Of a stretch of 64,000 bases of DNA, positions 8,760 through 18,800 are shown piece by piece. How positions within the stretch are numbered: position 1 is the stretch's first letter; every line of letters begins with the position of its first letter. The notes below the pieces were generated by a model. The model did not search any database and was not told the DNA's origin. It was given only the letters and a program-made list of their open reading frames with translations. Made by a program: the position numbers and the translations under genes. Origin of the DNA: Lyngbya sp. HA4199-MV5 (GTDB lineage Bacteria; Cyanobacteriota; Cyanobacteriia; Leptolyngbyales; Leptolyngbyaceae). The DNA lies in the NCBI GenBank assembly GCA_019359375.1, contig JAHHHL010000016.1, positions 80,098-144,097 of the forward strand, in the 5' to 3' direction.

Positions 8760-10403
8760 ATGACTTCTCCTTTCGCTGCCGAACGTCTACTGTTCACTCC
8801 AGCCACGCCAACGGCTGATGCCGTGCCCATCATCTTTGCGTTTCCCAATGAGTACAGCGTGGGCATCACGAGCCTGGGCTACCAAGTGGTTTGGGCAACG
8901 TTAGCCACACGATCGGATGTGCAGGTGAGCCGCCTGTTTACCGACGCCCAAGAGTCACTGCCGTCTCAGCCAGAACTGCTGGGCTTTTCCCTCTCCTGGG
9001 AGTTGGACTATGTGAATATCCTGAGTCTGCTGGAGCAGTTGGAGGTCCCGATTCGCGCAACCGCACGATCGCCAAACCATCCGATCGTCTTTGGTGGCGG
9101 ACCCGTGCTAACCGCCAATCCAGAACCGTTTGCCGACTTCTTTGACGTGATTTTGCTGGGCGATGGGGAACTGCTGCTGGGGGAGTTCATCACAGCCTAT
9201 CGATCGGTACGTCATGCCGATCGCCTCACGCAACTCCGCCATCTCGCGCAAGTGCCGGGAATTTATGTGCCCAGCTTGTACACCGTCACCTACAGCGGTT
9301 CTGATGGTGGGGTGGAGTCGATCGCGCCGATTGATGCAGACATTCCAGCACAGATTGAAAAGCAAACCTATCGCGGCAATACCCTCTCGGCATCCACGGT
9401 CGTGACTGAGAAAGCCGCCTGGGAAAGCATCTACATGATCGAGGTGGTGCGGAGTTGCCCAGAGATGTGCCGCTTCTGCCTTGCCAGCTACCTCACGCTA
9501 CCGTTTCGCACAGCCAGCGTTGAAGAATCGCTGATCCCCGCGATCGCGCAAGGGTTGACCGTCACTGATCGTCTCGGCTTACTGGGCGCATCCGTCACTC
9601 AACATCCCGAATTTGAAACCCTGCTGGACTATCTCAATCGTCCTGAGTACGATCAGGTGCGACTCAGCACTGCGTCGGTGAGAACCAACACCGTCACGCC
9701 CAAACTAGCAGAAACATTGACGAAGCATGATACTCGCTCCATTACGATCGCCGTAGAAAGTGGGAGCGATCGGCTGCGCCAGATCATCAACAAAAAGCTG
9801 ACCAATGACGAAATCATCCAGGCAGCCATGAACGCCAAAGCGGGTGGGCTGAGCAACCTCAAGCTGTACGGTATGGTGGGTGTACCGGGCGAGGAACCCG
9901 AAGATCTGGAGCAAACCGTTGCCATGCTGCGAACCATCAAAAAAACGGTGCCCGGATTGCGGCTGACCTTTGGATGCAGCACCTTTGTCCCCAAGGCACA
10001 CACGCCGTTTCAGTGGTTTGGCGTGAATACGAAAGCAGAGAAGCGATTGCAATTTCTCCAAAAGCACCTGCGATCGCACGGCATTGAGTTTCGTCCCGAA
10101 AGCTATAACTGGTCGGTCATTCAAACGTTGCTTTCCAGGGGCGATCGTCGCCTATCGCATCTTCTCGAATTGACCCGTCACTATGGCGATTCGTTAGGCA
10201 GCTACCGTCGCGCCTTCAAAGAACTGCGAGGCAAGCTACCAGGACTGGATTTTTACGTTTACGCCGACTGGCACCATGAGCAAGTGCTTCCCTGGAGCCA
10301 TTTGCAGGGACCATTGCCGCAAGCAACATTGCTTAAACATCTGGCAACCGCAGAAGCACACTTTAAGCAGCCTGAAGCGCTGGCAGTGTTGCCGTCAGGA
10401 TAG
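8760..10403 (+). CDS. Radical SAM protein with B12-binding-like N-terminal domain
   Basis: 547 residues from the ATG at 8760. An in-frame ATG at 8718 has the better purine-rich site upstream (GAGAGAGGG), but its extra 14 residues look atypical. Residues ~20-200 resemble a cobalamin-binding Rossmann domain (IFAFPNEYSVGITSLGYQV, VFGGGPVLTANPEP, DVILLGDGE). The radical SAM cluster motif CxxxCxxC follows in SCPEMCRFCLASYLT, then LSTASVRTN, ITIAVESGSDRLRQIINK and LYGMVGVPGEEPEDLE barrel strands. The family is common in cyanobacteria and its substrate is not established. A hairpin after the stop (10434-10472) may terminate it. Confidence 0.85.
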   Translation: MTSPFAAERLLFTPATPTADAVPIIFAFPNEYSVGITSLGYQVVWATLATRSDVQVSRLFTDAQESLPSQPELLGFSLSWELDYVNILSLLEQLEVPIRATARSPNHPIVFGGGPVLTANPEPFADFFDVILLGDGELLLGEFITAYRSVRHADRLTQLRHLAQVPGIYVPSLYTVTYSGSDGGVESIAPIDADIPAQIEKQTYRGNTLSASTVVTEKAAWESIYMIEVVRSCPEMCRFCLASYLTLPFRTASVEESLIPAIAQGLTVTDRLGLLGASVTQHPEFETLLDYLNRPEYDQVRLSTASVRTNTVTPKLAETLTKHDTRSITIAVESGSDRLRQIINKKLTNDEIIQAAMNAKAGGLSNLKLYGMVGVPGEEPEDLEQTVAMLRTIKKTVPGLRLTFGCSTFVPKAHTPFQWFGVNTKAEKRLQFLQKHLRSHGIEFRPESYNWSVIQTLLSRGDRRLSHLLELTRHYGDSLGSYRRAFKELRGKLPGLDFYVYADWHHEQVLPWSHLQGPLPQATLLKHLATAEAHFKQPEALAVLPSG

Positions 10404-10500
10404 GGTGTGGGGAACGGGGTGTAGGGTGTGGGGCTTCGGTGTGAGCTTTCGACCTGAGCGCTCAAGCCGAAGGGCGTAGGGTGTAGGGGGCAGGGTTGAG
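10404..10500. repeat. GGTGTGG/GGTGTAG heptamer block with an embedded hairpin
   Basis: Tandem 7-base GGTGTGG/GGTGTAG units flank an imperfect inverted repeat at 10434-10472 (arms beginning CTTCGG and ending CCGAAG, 11 of 13 pairs by eye). The hairpin could terminate the radical SAM transcript, although no T-run follows. Confidence 0.55.
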
Positions 10501-10522
10501 GCAATAGGGTTGAGGAAGAGGG

Positions 10523-10711
10523 ATGCAGAATACGGCGGAATACTACTGTGCTTACTGTGGCGAGGAAAATACCACGTTTGTTGATATCAGTGGGGGCAGT
10601 CAGCAGTCTTATGTGGAGGATTGTCAGGTCTGTTGTCGTCCCAATATTCTGTATGTACGCATTGATGAGGAAACGCTAGAAATTGAGATTGATAGTGAGT
10701 ATGAGGGCTAG
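10523..10711 (+). CDS. CPXCG-type cysteine-rich small zinc-ribbon protein
   Basis: 62 residues. Two cysteine pairs, YYCAYCGEEN at residues ~8-17 and EDCQVCCRPN at ~32-41, match the Cys_rich_CPXG family, predicted zinc ribbons of unknown function; the second half is strongly acidic (DEETLEIEIDSEYEG). A purine-rich GAGGAAGAGG ribosome-binding site precedes the ATG. Family assignment rests on cysteine spacing and length. Confidence 0.8.
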   Translation: MQNTAEYYCAYCGEENTTFVDISGGSQQSYVEDCQVCCRPNILYVRIDEETLEIEIDSEYEG

Positions 10712-10753
10712 GGGCTGTCACCACTCAGATTTAGAGTAAAAATTGAGCTTTTA

Positions 10754-10787
10754 GACCTCCCAGGTTTTGAAAACCTCGGAGGTCTTT
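10754..10787 (+). terminator. Palindromic terminator-like hairpin
   Basis: GACCTCC (10754-10760) pairs with GGAGGTC (10778-10784), with a nested AGGTTTTGAAAACCT palindrome, followed by TTT. It lies ~40 bases after the zinc-ribbon gene. Similar GACCTCC...GGAGGTC hairpins are dispersed in cyanobacterial genomes, so it may be a repeat element acting as a terminator. Confidence 0.5.
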
Positions 10788-10814
10788 GAGAAAGTTCCCT
10801 ATGCTCTCACAGCG

Positions 10815-10850
10815 CTGAGTTTTGGTAGCGATCGCCATACCAAAACTCAG
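10815..10850. repeat. Perfect 13-bp inverted repeat with HIP1 in the loop
   Basis: CTGAGTTTTGGTA (10815-10827) and TACCAAAACTCAG (10838-10850) are perfect complements; the 10-base loop contains GCGATCGC. The site lies between two convergent genes (10523-10711 and 10938-11363), where a bidirectional terminator could act, but no strong T-run directly follows either arm. Confidence 0.7.
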
Positions 10851-10937
10851 CTATTCTCAAAAAAATACTGAGCTACAACGTGGTTGCAACCCAGTACTCT
10901 CATCAGTCATGAAACAAACAGGGAAGTTCAGACAGCC

Positions 10938-11363
10938 TTAAACAATTTGCTGTAGCTCGCGCTCAAGCAAAGACACCAGATTTTGGTCGCCTCGTTCGCG
11001 TGCGATTTGCAGGCGGCGCTGTACGTTGGTGCGGAGATTGCTGCGATGAGTCATGACAAACTCAGCGTCATTGGATGCTTTCTGATGACGAGGCTGGCTT
11101 GCAACAACGCTCGCTCTAGTTTGTACCGCAGCGGCAGCGCGATCGCCACCATTCAAGGTGTAGGCAACGCCGCGATACATCAGGTTTGCACCAGGATGAA
11201 CGAACGGTAATGCTGGCTCTGCATTCGGGTCAACGGTGTAAGCAGCGCCCCGGTAATGTAGGGTGTAAGAAGAGCGGATAGCACGAAAAACAGTTGTTTC
11301 CTGAGCGGCTTCAGCGCTGCGAGGAGTATAGTTGTATTGAGCGCCCCGGTAAGTAAGTTGCAT
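10938..11363 (-). CDS. DUF4278 domain protein
   Basis: 141 residues. It contains three copies of a short YRG motif: LTYRGAQYNY at the N-terminus, LHYRGAAYTVDP at ~36, and LMYRGVAYTLNGG at ~62. This is the signature of DUF4278, a cyanobacterial family of unknown function. The C-terminal part (HRSNLRTNVQRRLQIARERG) is basic and helical. No signal peptide or membrane helix. Convergent with the small zinc-ribbon gene. Confidence 0.85.
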   Translation of the reverse strand: MQLTYRGAQYNYTPRSAEAAQETTVFRAIRSSYTLHYRGAAYTVDPNAEPALPFVHPGANLMYRGVAYTLNGGDRAAAAVQTRASVVASQPRHQKASNDAEFVMTHRSNLRTNVQRRLQIARERGDQNLVSLLERELQQIV

Positions 11364-11629
11364 GGTCTTCGCCTCTTGGTTAATGCGGTGGGAGTGAGTT
11401 GAGGCGCGTTCCTTCGGGACTTCTCCCTACTTCCGTCTGCCGAAATGGCTTGCAAAATACTGAACTTGCAAAAACTGATCGGCTAGATGAACGATGTGAT
11501 TTATATCTGTATTATAAGCTACCGAATTTAGCGAAAACGGCGATTTAGCGAAACTTTATACGGGTTTGCAGAAGATCTATCTGGCGGCATAGCTCTCCTG
11601 GACAACAGCCGATCGCCCGTCCTTCTGGT

Positions 11630-12604
11630 TTACGCTGGCAGTAACCCTTTGGTCGCTAACCACTCCCGGTTGAAGAGCTTGGACTGATAGCGACTGCCTC
11701 CGTCGCAGAGGACGGTGACGATCGTATGTCCCGGTCCCATCTGCTTTGCCAGGGCGATCGCGGCTCCCACGTTAATGCCCACAGAGCCGCCCATAAACAG
11801 CCCGTCTTTTTCCAGTAGTTGGTAGACCACGCGCACCGCTTCGGTGTCATGAATCTGAATAGCATCGTCGGCGGGCACACCTTCCATATTGGCTGTGACG
11901 CGACTGTTGCCAATGCCTTCGGTGATAGAATTGCCTTCCATCTTGGGTTCGCCTGTTTTCACGTAGCTATACAGCCCGCTGCCCATCGGGTCGGCAAGGA
12001 CACATTGAATCTCAGGATTCTTTTCCTTTAAGAAGAGTGCAACGCCCGCATAGGTGCCACCTGTACCCGTGGCGGCAACCCAGGCATCGACGTTACCATC
12101 CGTTTGCGCCCAAATTTCGGGACCCGTTGTAGCGTAGTGAGCCTGACGGTTTGCCAGGTTGTCGAACTGGTTTGCCCAAATGGCGTTTTCCAGCTCATCA
12201 GCGATTCTGCCAGAGAGCTTGACGTAATTGTTAGGGTCTTTATAAGGAACAGCAGGCACAGTGCGGACTTCAGCACCCAGCGTCCGCAACAGGTCAATTT
12301 TTTCCTGCGACTGCGTTTCAGGGATGACAATCAGGCATTTGTAGCCTTTGGCGTTGCAGATGTGCGCCAGCCCAATGCCAGTGTTGCCTGCGGTGCCTTC
12401 AACCACTGTGCCACCGGGCTTCAGCAACCCTTTCGCCTCAGCATCCTGAATAATGTAGAGCGCTGCCCGATCTTTCACCGAGCCACCGGGATTGAGAAAT
12501 TCGGCTTTACCCAAAATTTCGCAGCCTGTTTCGTCACTGAAGCTGTTCAGCCGAATCAGGGGTGTGTTGCCGATCGCGCCCACGAAGCCATGCTTGATAT
12601 CCAT
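11630..12604 (-). CDS. cysK: Cysteine synthase A (O-acetylserine sulfhydrylase)
   Basis: 324 residues from the ATG at 12604, giving MDIKHGFVGAIGNTPLIRLN, the usual start of cyanobacterial CysK. The frame is open to a GTG at 12703, which would add 33 unconserved residues. The PLP lysine is in NPGGSVKDRAA, the phosphate loop in EGTAGNTGIGLA and GTGGTYAG, and the substrate loop in VEGTAGNTG. The enzyme makes cysteine from O-acetylserine and sulfide in the cytoplasm; sat, the first step of sulfate assimilation, lies far away at 60.7 kb. A dispersed hairpin repeat sits upstream (12746-12816). Confidence 0.93.
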   Translation of the reverse strand: MDIKHGFVGAIGNTPLIRLNSFSDETGCEILGKAEFLNPGGSVKDRAALYIIQDAEAKGLLKPGGTVVEGTAGNTGIGLAHICNAKGYKCLIVIPETQSQEKIDLLRTLGAEVRTVPAVPYKDPNNYVKLSGRIADELENAIWANQFDNLANRQAHYATTGPEIWAQTDGNVDAWVAATGTGGTYAGVALFLKEKNPEIQCVLADPMGSGLYSYVKTGEPKMEGNSITEGIGNSRVTANMEGVPADDAIQIHDTEAVRVVYQLLEKDGLFMGGSVGINVGAAIALAKQMGPGHTIVTVLCDGGSRYQSKLFNREWLATKGLLPA

Positions 12605-12745
12605 GCTGCCAACTACCTGTAATTCCCTATAAAGATTTTGGCGCATGGTGGTTGGATTAGCGATCGTCGTTTCATAAGAAATGGGTGCTGCACTATCAGA
12701 CACAGCACCCGTCCGCTTCTAAGGATCGTGGATTAAATAACTTGC

Positions 12746-12816
12746 GTAGGTTGGGTTGAGTCCGCGAAACCCAACATTTTTCGGAGTGTTGGGTTTCATA
12801 CTTCAACCCAACCTAC
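12746..12816. repeat. Dispersed GTAGGTTGGGTT double-hairpin repeat
   Basis: Outer arms GTAGGTTGGGTTGA and TCAACCCAACCTAC plus nested arms ACCCAACA/TGTTGGGT make a 71-bp nearly self-complementary element. GTAGGTTGGGTT-type repeats with the same nested design are common in cyanobacterial intergenic DNA. Here it lies between the 3' end of the giant repeat-protein gene and cysK, where it could end the long transcript. Confidence 0.75.
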
Positions 12817-12869
12817 TCAGGTCGATGTTATTCAATTCTTGCTCCTAAGTTACTTCATGGATGTTCAGC

Positions 12870-15800
12870 TTACGAATAGCTGAAGTTGATGTAGAAGAAC
12901 GCATTGGAGAGCGTGCCACCGACCCCACCATCCGAGACGGTGAACTGGAAGGTTTCGCCGCTGCCGTTGCCCAGGTAATCAAAGCTGAGGTTGCCGGAAT
13001 CGATATCTGCCTGCGTGAAGGTGCCCCCAGCATTAATCTGAGTGCCATTGAGCCGCAGAATGCCGACTGTGGGGTTGGGGACAGAGGTGAGTGTGTAGGT
13101 GAGTTGAGCGGTGGTGTTATCCACATCCGTCACCTGAAGCAGATCGCTACCAATGACCGTCAGCGAGGGGGCATCACCTGCCAGCAGCAGCCCAGTATTG
13201 CTGACCAGCACGGGTGGATCGTTCACGGGATTGACGTTGATATTGAAGACGCGATTGCTGAGGGTCGTCGTCCCATCCGAAACATTGAAGATCAGGACAT
13301 CGTTGCCGTTGGGTTCACTCCCGTTGTGAACGTAGGTGAGCGCACCCTGGTCAATTTGCTGCTGGGTTACGGTTGCGTTGGCAGCCAGAGCCGTTCCGTT
13401 CAGGAACAAGGTGCCGTAGATAGGCACGGTTGGCAACGTATAGACTAGCTCTGACGTGAGGTTATCGGGATCAGAGGTTCGCAGCAGCGTGTTAGTGATG
13501 TTGAGCGTTGCGCCTTCATTCACGGTAGCTGGACCTGTAGACACGATCGTCGGCGCATCGTTCACATTAGCAATGCCGATGTTGAATGTTCTGCTGCCCG
13601 TCGTGCCGCCTGCGCCATCATTCACCGTAAAGATGAAGCTGTCGCTCGTTGTTTCGCTACCGTTGTGGCGATAGGAGACACGGGTGCTTTCAATATCTGC
13701 CTGGGTGAAGGTTTGCCCAATGGTAAGAGCGCTACCGTTCAGTCGCACGTTGCCGTTGCTAGGGGCACTGCTCAGGGTGTACCGCAGTTGGGCAGTGGTG
13801 TTGTCGGCATCGCTGACACTCAGCAAGGTGGTCGTGATTGTGCTTGTGCCTCCCTCCGTGAGGTTCAGTCTAGCGTTGTTGACGATCGTCGGTGCATCGT
13901 TCACCGGGTTAATCACAATGTTGAAGGTGGCAGTGCCAGTGCCAGGAACCGTGATACTACCCGGTGTGTTGTCGAAGACCTTGAAGGTAAAGCTGTCACT
14001 CGTCGTCTCGCTGCCATTCTGGAGATAAGACAAATAGCCGCTATTGATATCTGCCTGGGTGAAGGTGCCACCCGCTGCCAGCGTTGCCGTTGTGCCACCC
14101 CCATTGGAAAGCCGCAAACTGCCGCTGGTGAGTGGATTGGGTGCGCTGAACAGGGTGTAGACGAGTTGATCGGGGGTGTTGTCTACATCGGTGGTGCGGA
14201 GCTGGGAGTTGGTGATAACGCTGGATGTGCCTTCACTTAAGGTCAGAGCGCGGTTCGTCAGCAGAACGGGAGCGTCATTGACGGAGCTAACGGTGATATC
14301 AACCGAGCCAGTCACGATGCCGGGTGCGCCAGAGCCAGTATTGCCCTGGTCGTTGACGTTGACATTTAGCGTGTCGGCACCAAAGTAATTTGGCTTGCCG
14401 CGATAGGTCAGCGTGTTGAGGACAGGCGATAGGGCTACCAGTGTGCCGATATAAGTGACAGCGCCCGTGCCATTGCCTGTGAGTGCGCCACCGCTACCCA
14501 CTGTACCAAGCGTCAGGGTGCCATTGTTGACCGCAAAGTTCACCTGAATGGGGTTGGCTCCAGAGTCTACATCGGTCAGGGTAATGGCTCTCCCGGCGTT
14601 GAAGACCAGGTTCGTGTCTTCGTTGACCGTTTGTGCTCCAGGGACGGCTAGCACAGGCGCATCGTTGACGGCATTCACATTGACGCTAATGGTCTTGGTG
14701 TCCGCTAAGGCACCCCCAAAGCCCGTATTGCCCTGATCGTTCGCCCTGATCGTAATCGTATCGGCTCCGTTGTAGTTGAGTCTGCCGCGATAGGTGAGGT
14801 TGGCGATCGCGGTATTGATGTTATCCACCGTATCGGTCAACGTCAGCGTTGTGCTGCCTGCAACTAGGGGATCGAGGGTCAGGGTGCCATTGACGGCTGA
14901 GAGCGTGACGGTGATGGGACTGTTACCCGCATCCACATCTGCGATGCTGATACCAGACAAGGATAAGTTCGTGTCTTCATCGATCGTTTGGCTACCAGGG
15001 ACGTTAACAACGGGTGCATCGTTCACGGCAGTAACGGTGATGCCCAGGGTGCGGTTATCGGTGCCGATCGCCCCAGTACCCGTTGCGCCGCTGTCGCTCA
15101 CATTCAGCACCAGTGAATCGGCTCCATTAAAGTTGAGGTTGCCACGGTAGCTGAGTCCTGCCAGCGCGGCGTTGAGGTCGGTGAGGTTGCCGCTAAAGGC
15201 GACGCTGCTGGTGTTATCAGCGCCTGCGGTGATGGTCAATCCGGCGGTATTGCCCAGTTTGAGCGTGCCATTTGCCACCGAGAGCGAAACAACCAGTGGA
15301 CTGGTGCCAGCATCGACATCGGTGAGGCTGATGCCTGCGATCGCCAGATTCGTATCCTCGCTCACCGTCGGCGGATTGGGCAGGGTGAAGACGGGAGCAT
15401 CGTTGACAGCCGTGACGTTGATGGTGAAGGTCTGGAGTGCCGAGCGATCAACTCCACCCAAATCGGTCCCACCATTATCCTGAAGCTGGACGATAACGAT
15501 CGCCGTGCCGTTGGCATTAGGAGCCGCTGTGTAAGTCAGAGTGCCTGTAGCGGGATCGATCGTCGGTGCAGCGGTAAACAAGGAGGGATTATCGGTGTTA
15601 ACCAGGAAGTTGAGCGTTTGAGCCGCTTCATCGGCTGGTCCCGTTGAGATGGCGGTTGCCCAACCTGCGACGGTCTGTGCACCTGCATCCTCAGTAATGG
15701 TCTGATTGGCACCCTTCGTAAAGGATGGCGCGTCGTTGACGGGATTTACCGTAATGGTAAAGATGCTGTCGGGTGAGGTATCGATACCACCGTTCGCGGT

Positions 15801-18800
15801 GCCACCGTTATCCCTGAGCCTGGTTGTTACCGTAGCTGTGCCATTTGCATTAGGGGCAAGCGTGTAGGTGAGTTTGCCCGTGGGGTCGATCGTCGGTGCC
15901 ACAGTAAACAGGGCAGCGTTGTTGTTGGAGGTGATGAAGTTGAGCGTCTGACTCGACTCATTGGCGGGACCTGTGGCAATGCCCGTCGCCCAATTCACCG
16001 TCTGCGGTGCGGCATCTTCATTCACCACCAGGTTAGTGCCAGCGGTAAAGGTCGGCACATCGTTCACCGGAACGACCGTCACCTCGATCGTTTTCTGGAT
16101 GTTGAGCGCACTGGAAGCACCGACAAAGCCCTGATCATCCACCTTGATGGTGATGGTATCGGCACCAAAGTAGTTGGCACTGCCCTGATAGCTGAGGGTT
16201 GCCAACGCTGCCCGCACACTGTCGATCGTGCCTGTAAAGCTGAGCGTGCCATCCCCATTGTTGGTGTTGTCAGCAAAGGTGAGTCCACCTGTGGTCGCTA
16301 GTGTGAGTTTGCCATTTCCAGTGCCCAGGTTTACTTTGACGGGATTGGTGCCCGCATCAACATCGGTCGTATCAATCAGACCCGCGAGGGAAAGGGCGGT
16401 ATCTTCGAGAACGGTTTGGGCACCCGGAACAGTCAAGGTCGGCGCGTCATTGATGGGGTTGACAATCAGATCGATCGTCTTCGTATCGGTCTTCGGTCCC
16501 CCGGCTCCTGCACTGCCCTGGTCTGTCACGCCAATTGCGATCGTGTCGGGACCATTGAAATTCGCTAACCCTCTGTACGTCAGGCTACTGAGCGCATTAT
16601 TCACGGCGGTAAGTTGTCCCGTGAGTGTCACTTGGCTGGTGCTGTTGTTGTTCACCGTCAGGCTACCAGGATTGAGGCTGAGCGTTCCGCCCGATGCCGA
16701 TAGGGTGACAACCAGTGGATTGCTGCCAATATCCGCATCACTGACGCTCACCAGCTTGGAACCTGTAAAGGCAAGGGGCAGATCTTCATCCACTGCCTGG
16801 AAGCCCGGTACGGTTAGCGCAGGGGCATCATTGACAGGGGTAACGTTGATGTTGAAAGTCGTCAGAGCGGTCGTGCCGGTCGAATTGTCAGAAGCCGTAA
16901 AGCTGAAGCTATCAGCCGTTGTTTCTGACCCATCGTGGGTGTACGACAGTCGGTTGCCATCCAGATCGGCTTGCGTGAACGTTTGATTCGCCAGAAGAGT
17001 CGCGGTGCCAAGCTTGAGAACACCTCTGGTCGTTGCAGCGCTTAAGGTATAGGTGAGCGGTCCCGGACCATCGTTGTCGGTAATGGCAAGGGCGGTGTTG
17101 GCGATCGTGGTGGTTGCCCCTTCTGCCAGCGTGAGACCCAGGTTATTAGAAATACCAGGCGCATCGTTAACAGGCGTAATCGCAATATTGAAGGTACTCG
17201 GACCTACGGGCGTTGTCACCACACCATCCGTCACGGTAAACGCAAAGCTATCTGACAGCGATTCACTCCCATTGTGTTGATAGGTCAGTTGTCCGCTGTT
17301 CAAATTCGCCTGGGTAAAGCTAGTGACCGCATTACCACCGAGCAGTAACGTTCCATTGGTGGGTGAATTGGTCACGCTATAGACCAGATTGGTTGGCGGT
17401 GGACTGTCGCCATCACTGACCTGTAAGACGCTGCTGCTCAGCGTCGTTAACGCGCCTTCAGCCAGAGTGATGCCGCCATTAGAAACCAAAACAGGTACAT
17501 CGTTGACCGGAGTGACGACGATATTAAAGGTTGTGAGCGGCAGGGTGCCCGTTGAGCCATCGGAGGCAGTGAAGGTGAAACTATCCACTAGCGTTTCCGA
17601 TCCATCATGGGTATACGAGAGCCGATTACCGAGAATATCTGCCTGGGTAAAGGTTTGCCCTGCAACGAGGGTGGCTGTCCCCAGTTTCAAGGTACCTTTG
17701 GTGGTTGCTGTGCCTACGGTATAAGTCAGCGGTCCCGGACCATCGTTGTCAGTGATTGCTAGGGCTGCTGGAGCGATCGTGCTCGTGCCCCCTTCTGCCA
17801 ACGTCAACCCTAAGTTATTGGAAACTCCCGGCGGATCGTTGACTGGAATCACGCCTACGTTGAAGGTTCTGACTGCCGTTGTTGCCACACCATCGCTCAG
17901 GGTGAAGGTAAAGCTGTCCGCAGTCGATTCGCTGCCGTCGTGGACATACTTAAGCTGACCACCCGCCAGATCTGCCTGGGTAAAGCTGGTCACAGTCGTT
18001 GCGCCGAGAAGTAGGCTACCGTGAGCTGGAGTGGAGACAGTATAGGTAATCTGCGCGTCCAGATTATCGACATCGGTTGCGTTGAGCAATGCCGTTGTAA
18101 TGCTGCTAGCCGCCCCTTCGGAGAGTGACAACCCTACATTCGATAGCAGCGTTGGCGCATCATTGACCGCAGCCACGGCAATGCTAAACGTTGTGCTGGG
18201 AATCGCTGCCCCAAACGGATCGGAGGCGGTAAAGCTAAAGCTATCGCTGGTCGTTTCGCTGCCGTTGTGCTGATACGTCAGGCGGTTGAGCGTGTTGATG
18301 TCCTGCTGGGTAAAGGTTTGCCCAGTCGTTAAAGCCGTGCCATTCAGCTTCAGGTCGCCATTAAGAGGCTTTTGACCCAGCGTGTATTTAACCTGAGGCG
18401 GCGGGTTGTCTGGGTCAGTCACTTGCAGCAGCGTGCTGCCAATACTTGCAGTTGCGCCTTCACTGACGGCTAAGCCTGCATTTAAGCTCAGCACAGGCGG
18501 CGAATTAACGGGTGAAACAATGATGTTGAAGGTAGAGTCGATCGTGACCGTGTTGCCATCCGAGACCCGGAAGACGAAGCTGTCGCTATTCGTCTTAGTC
18601 CCGTTGTGGTTATAGAGAACCCGATTGTTGTTGAGGTCTGCCTGGGTGAAGGTGCCGTTAGCCGCCAGTGCATTGGTGCCCACAAAGATCGTCCCGTTGA
18701 CGGGTAGCGTACCCACCGTATAAATAATCCTATCCGGCAGTTGCGGCGCGATCGCGGGTCCTGTGAATTCGGCATCACTCGTGAGTAATAAGGCTGAGGT

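Noticed and set aside
12870..13300. RTX calcium-binding nonapeptides at the C-terminus of the giant protein
   Set aside because: No GGXGXDXUX motif is present. Calcium binding is suggested only by the DxNxDGxxD loops near the N-terminus.
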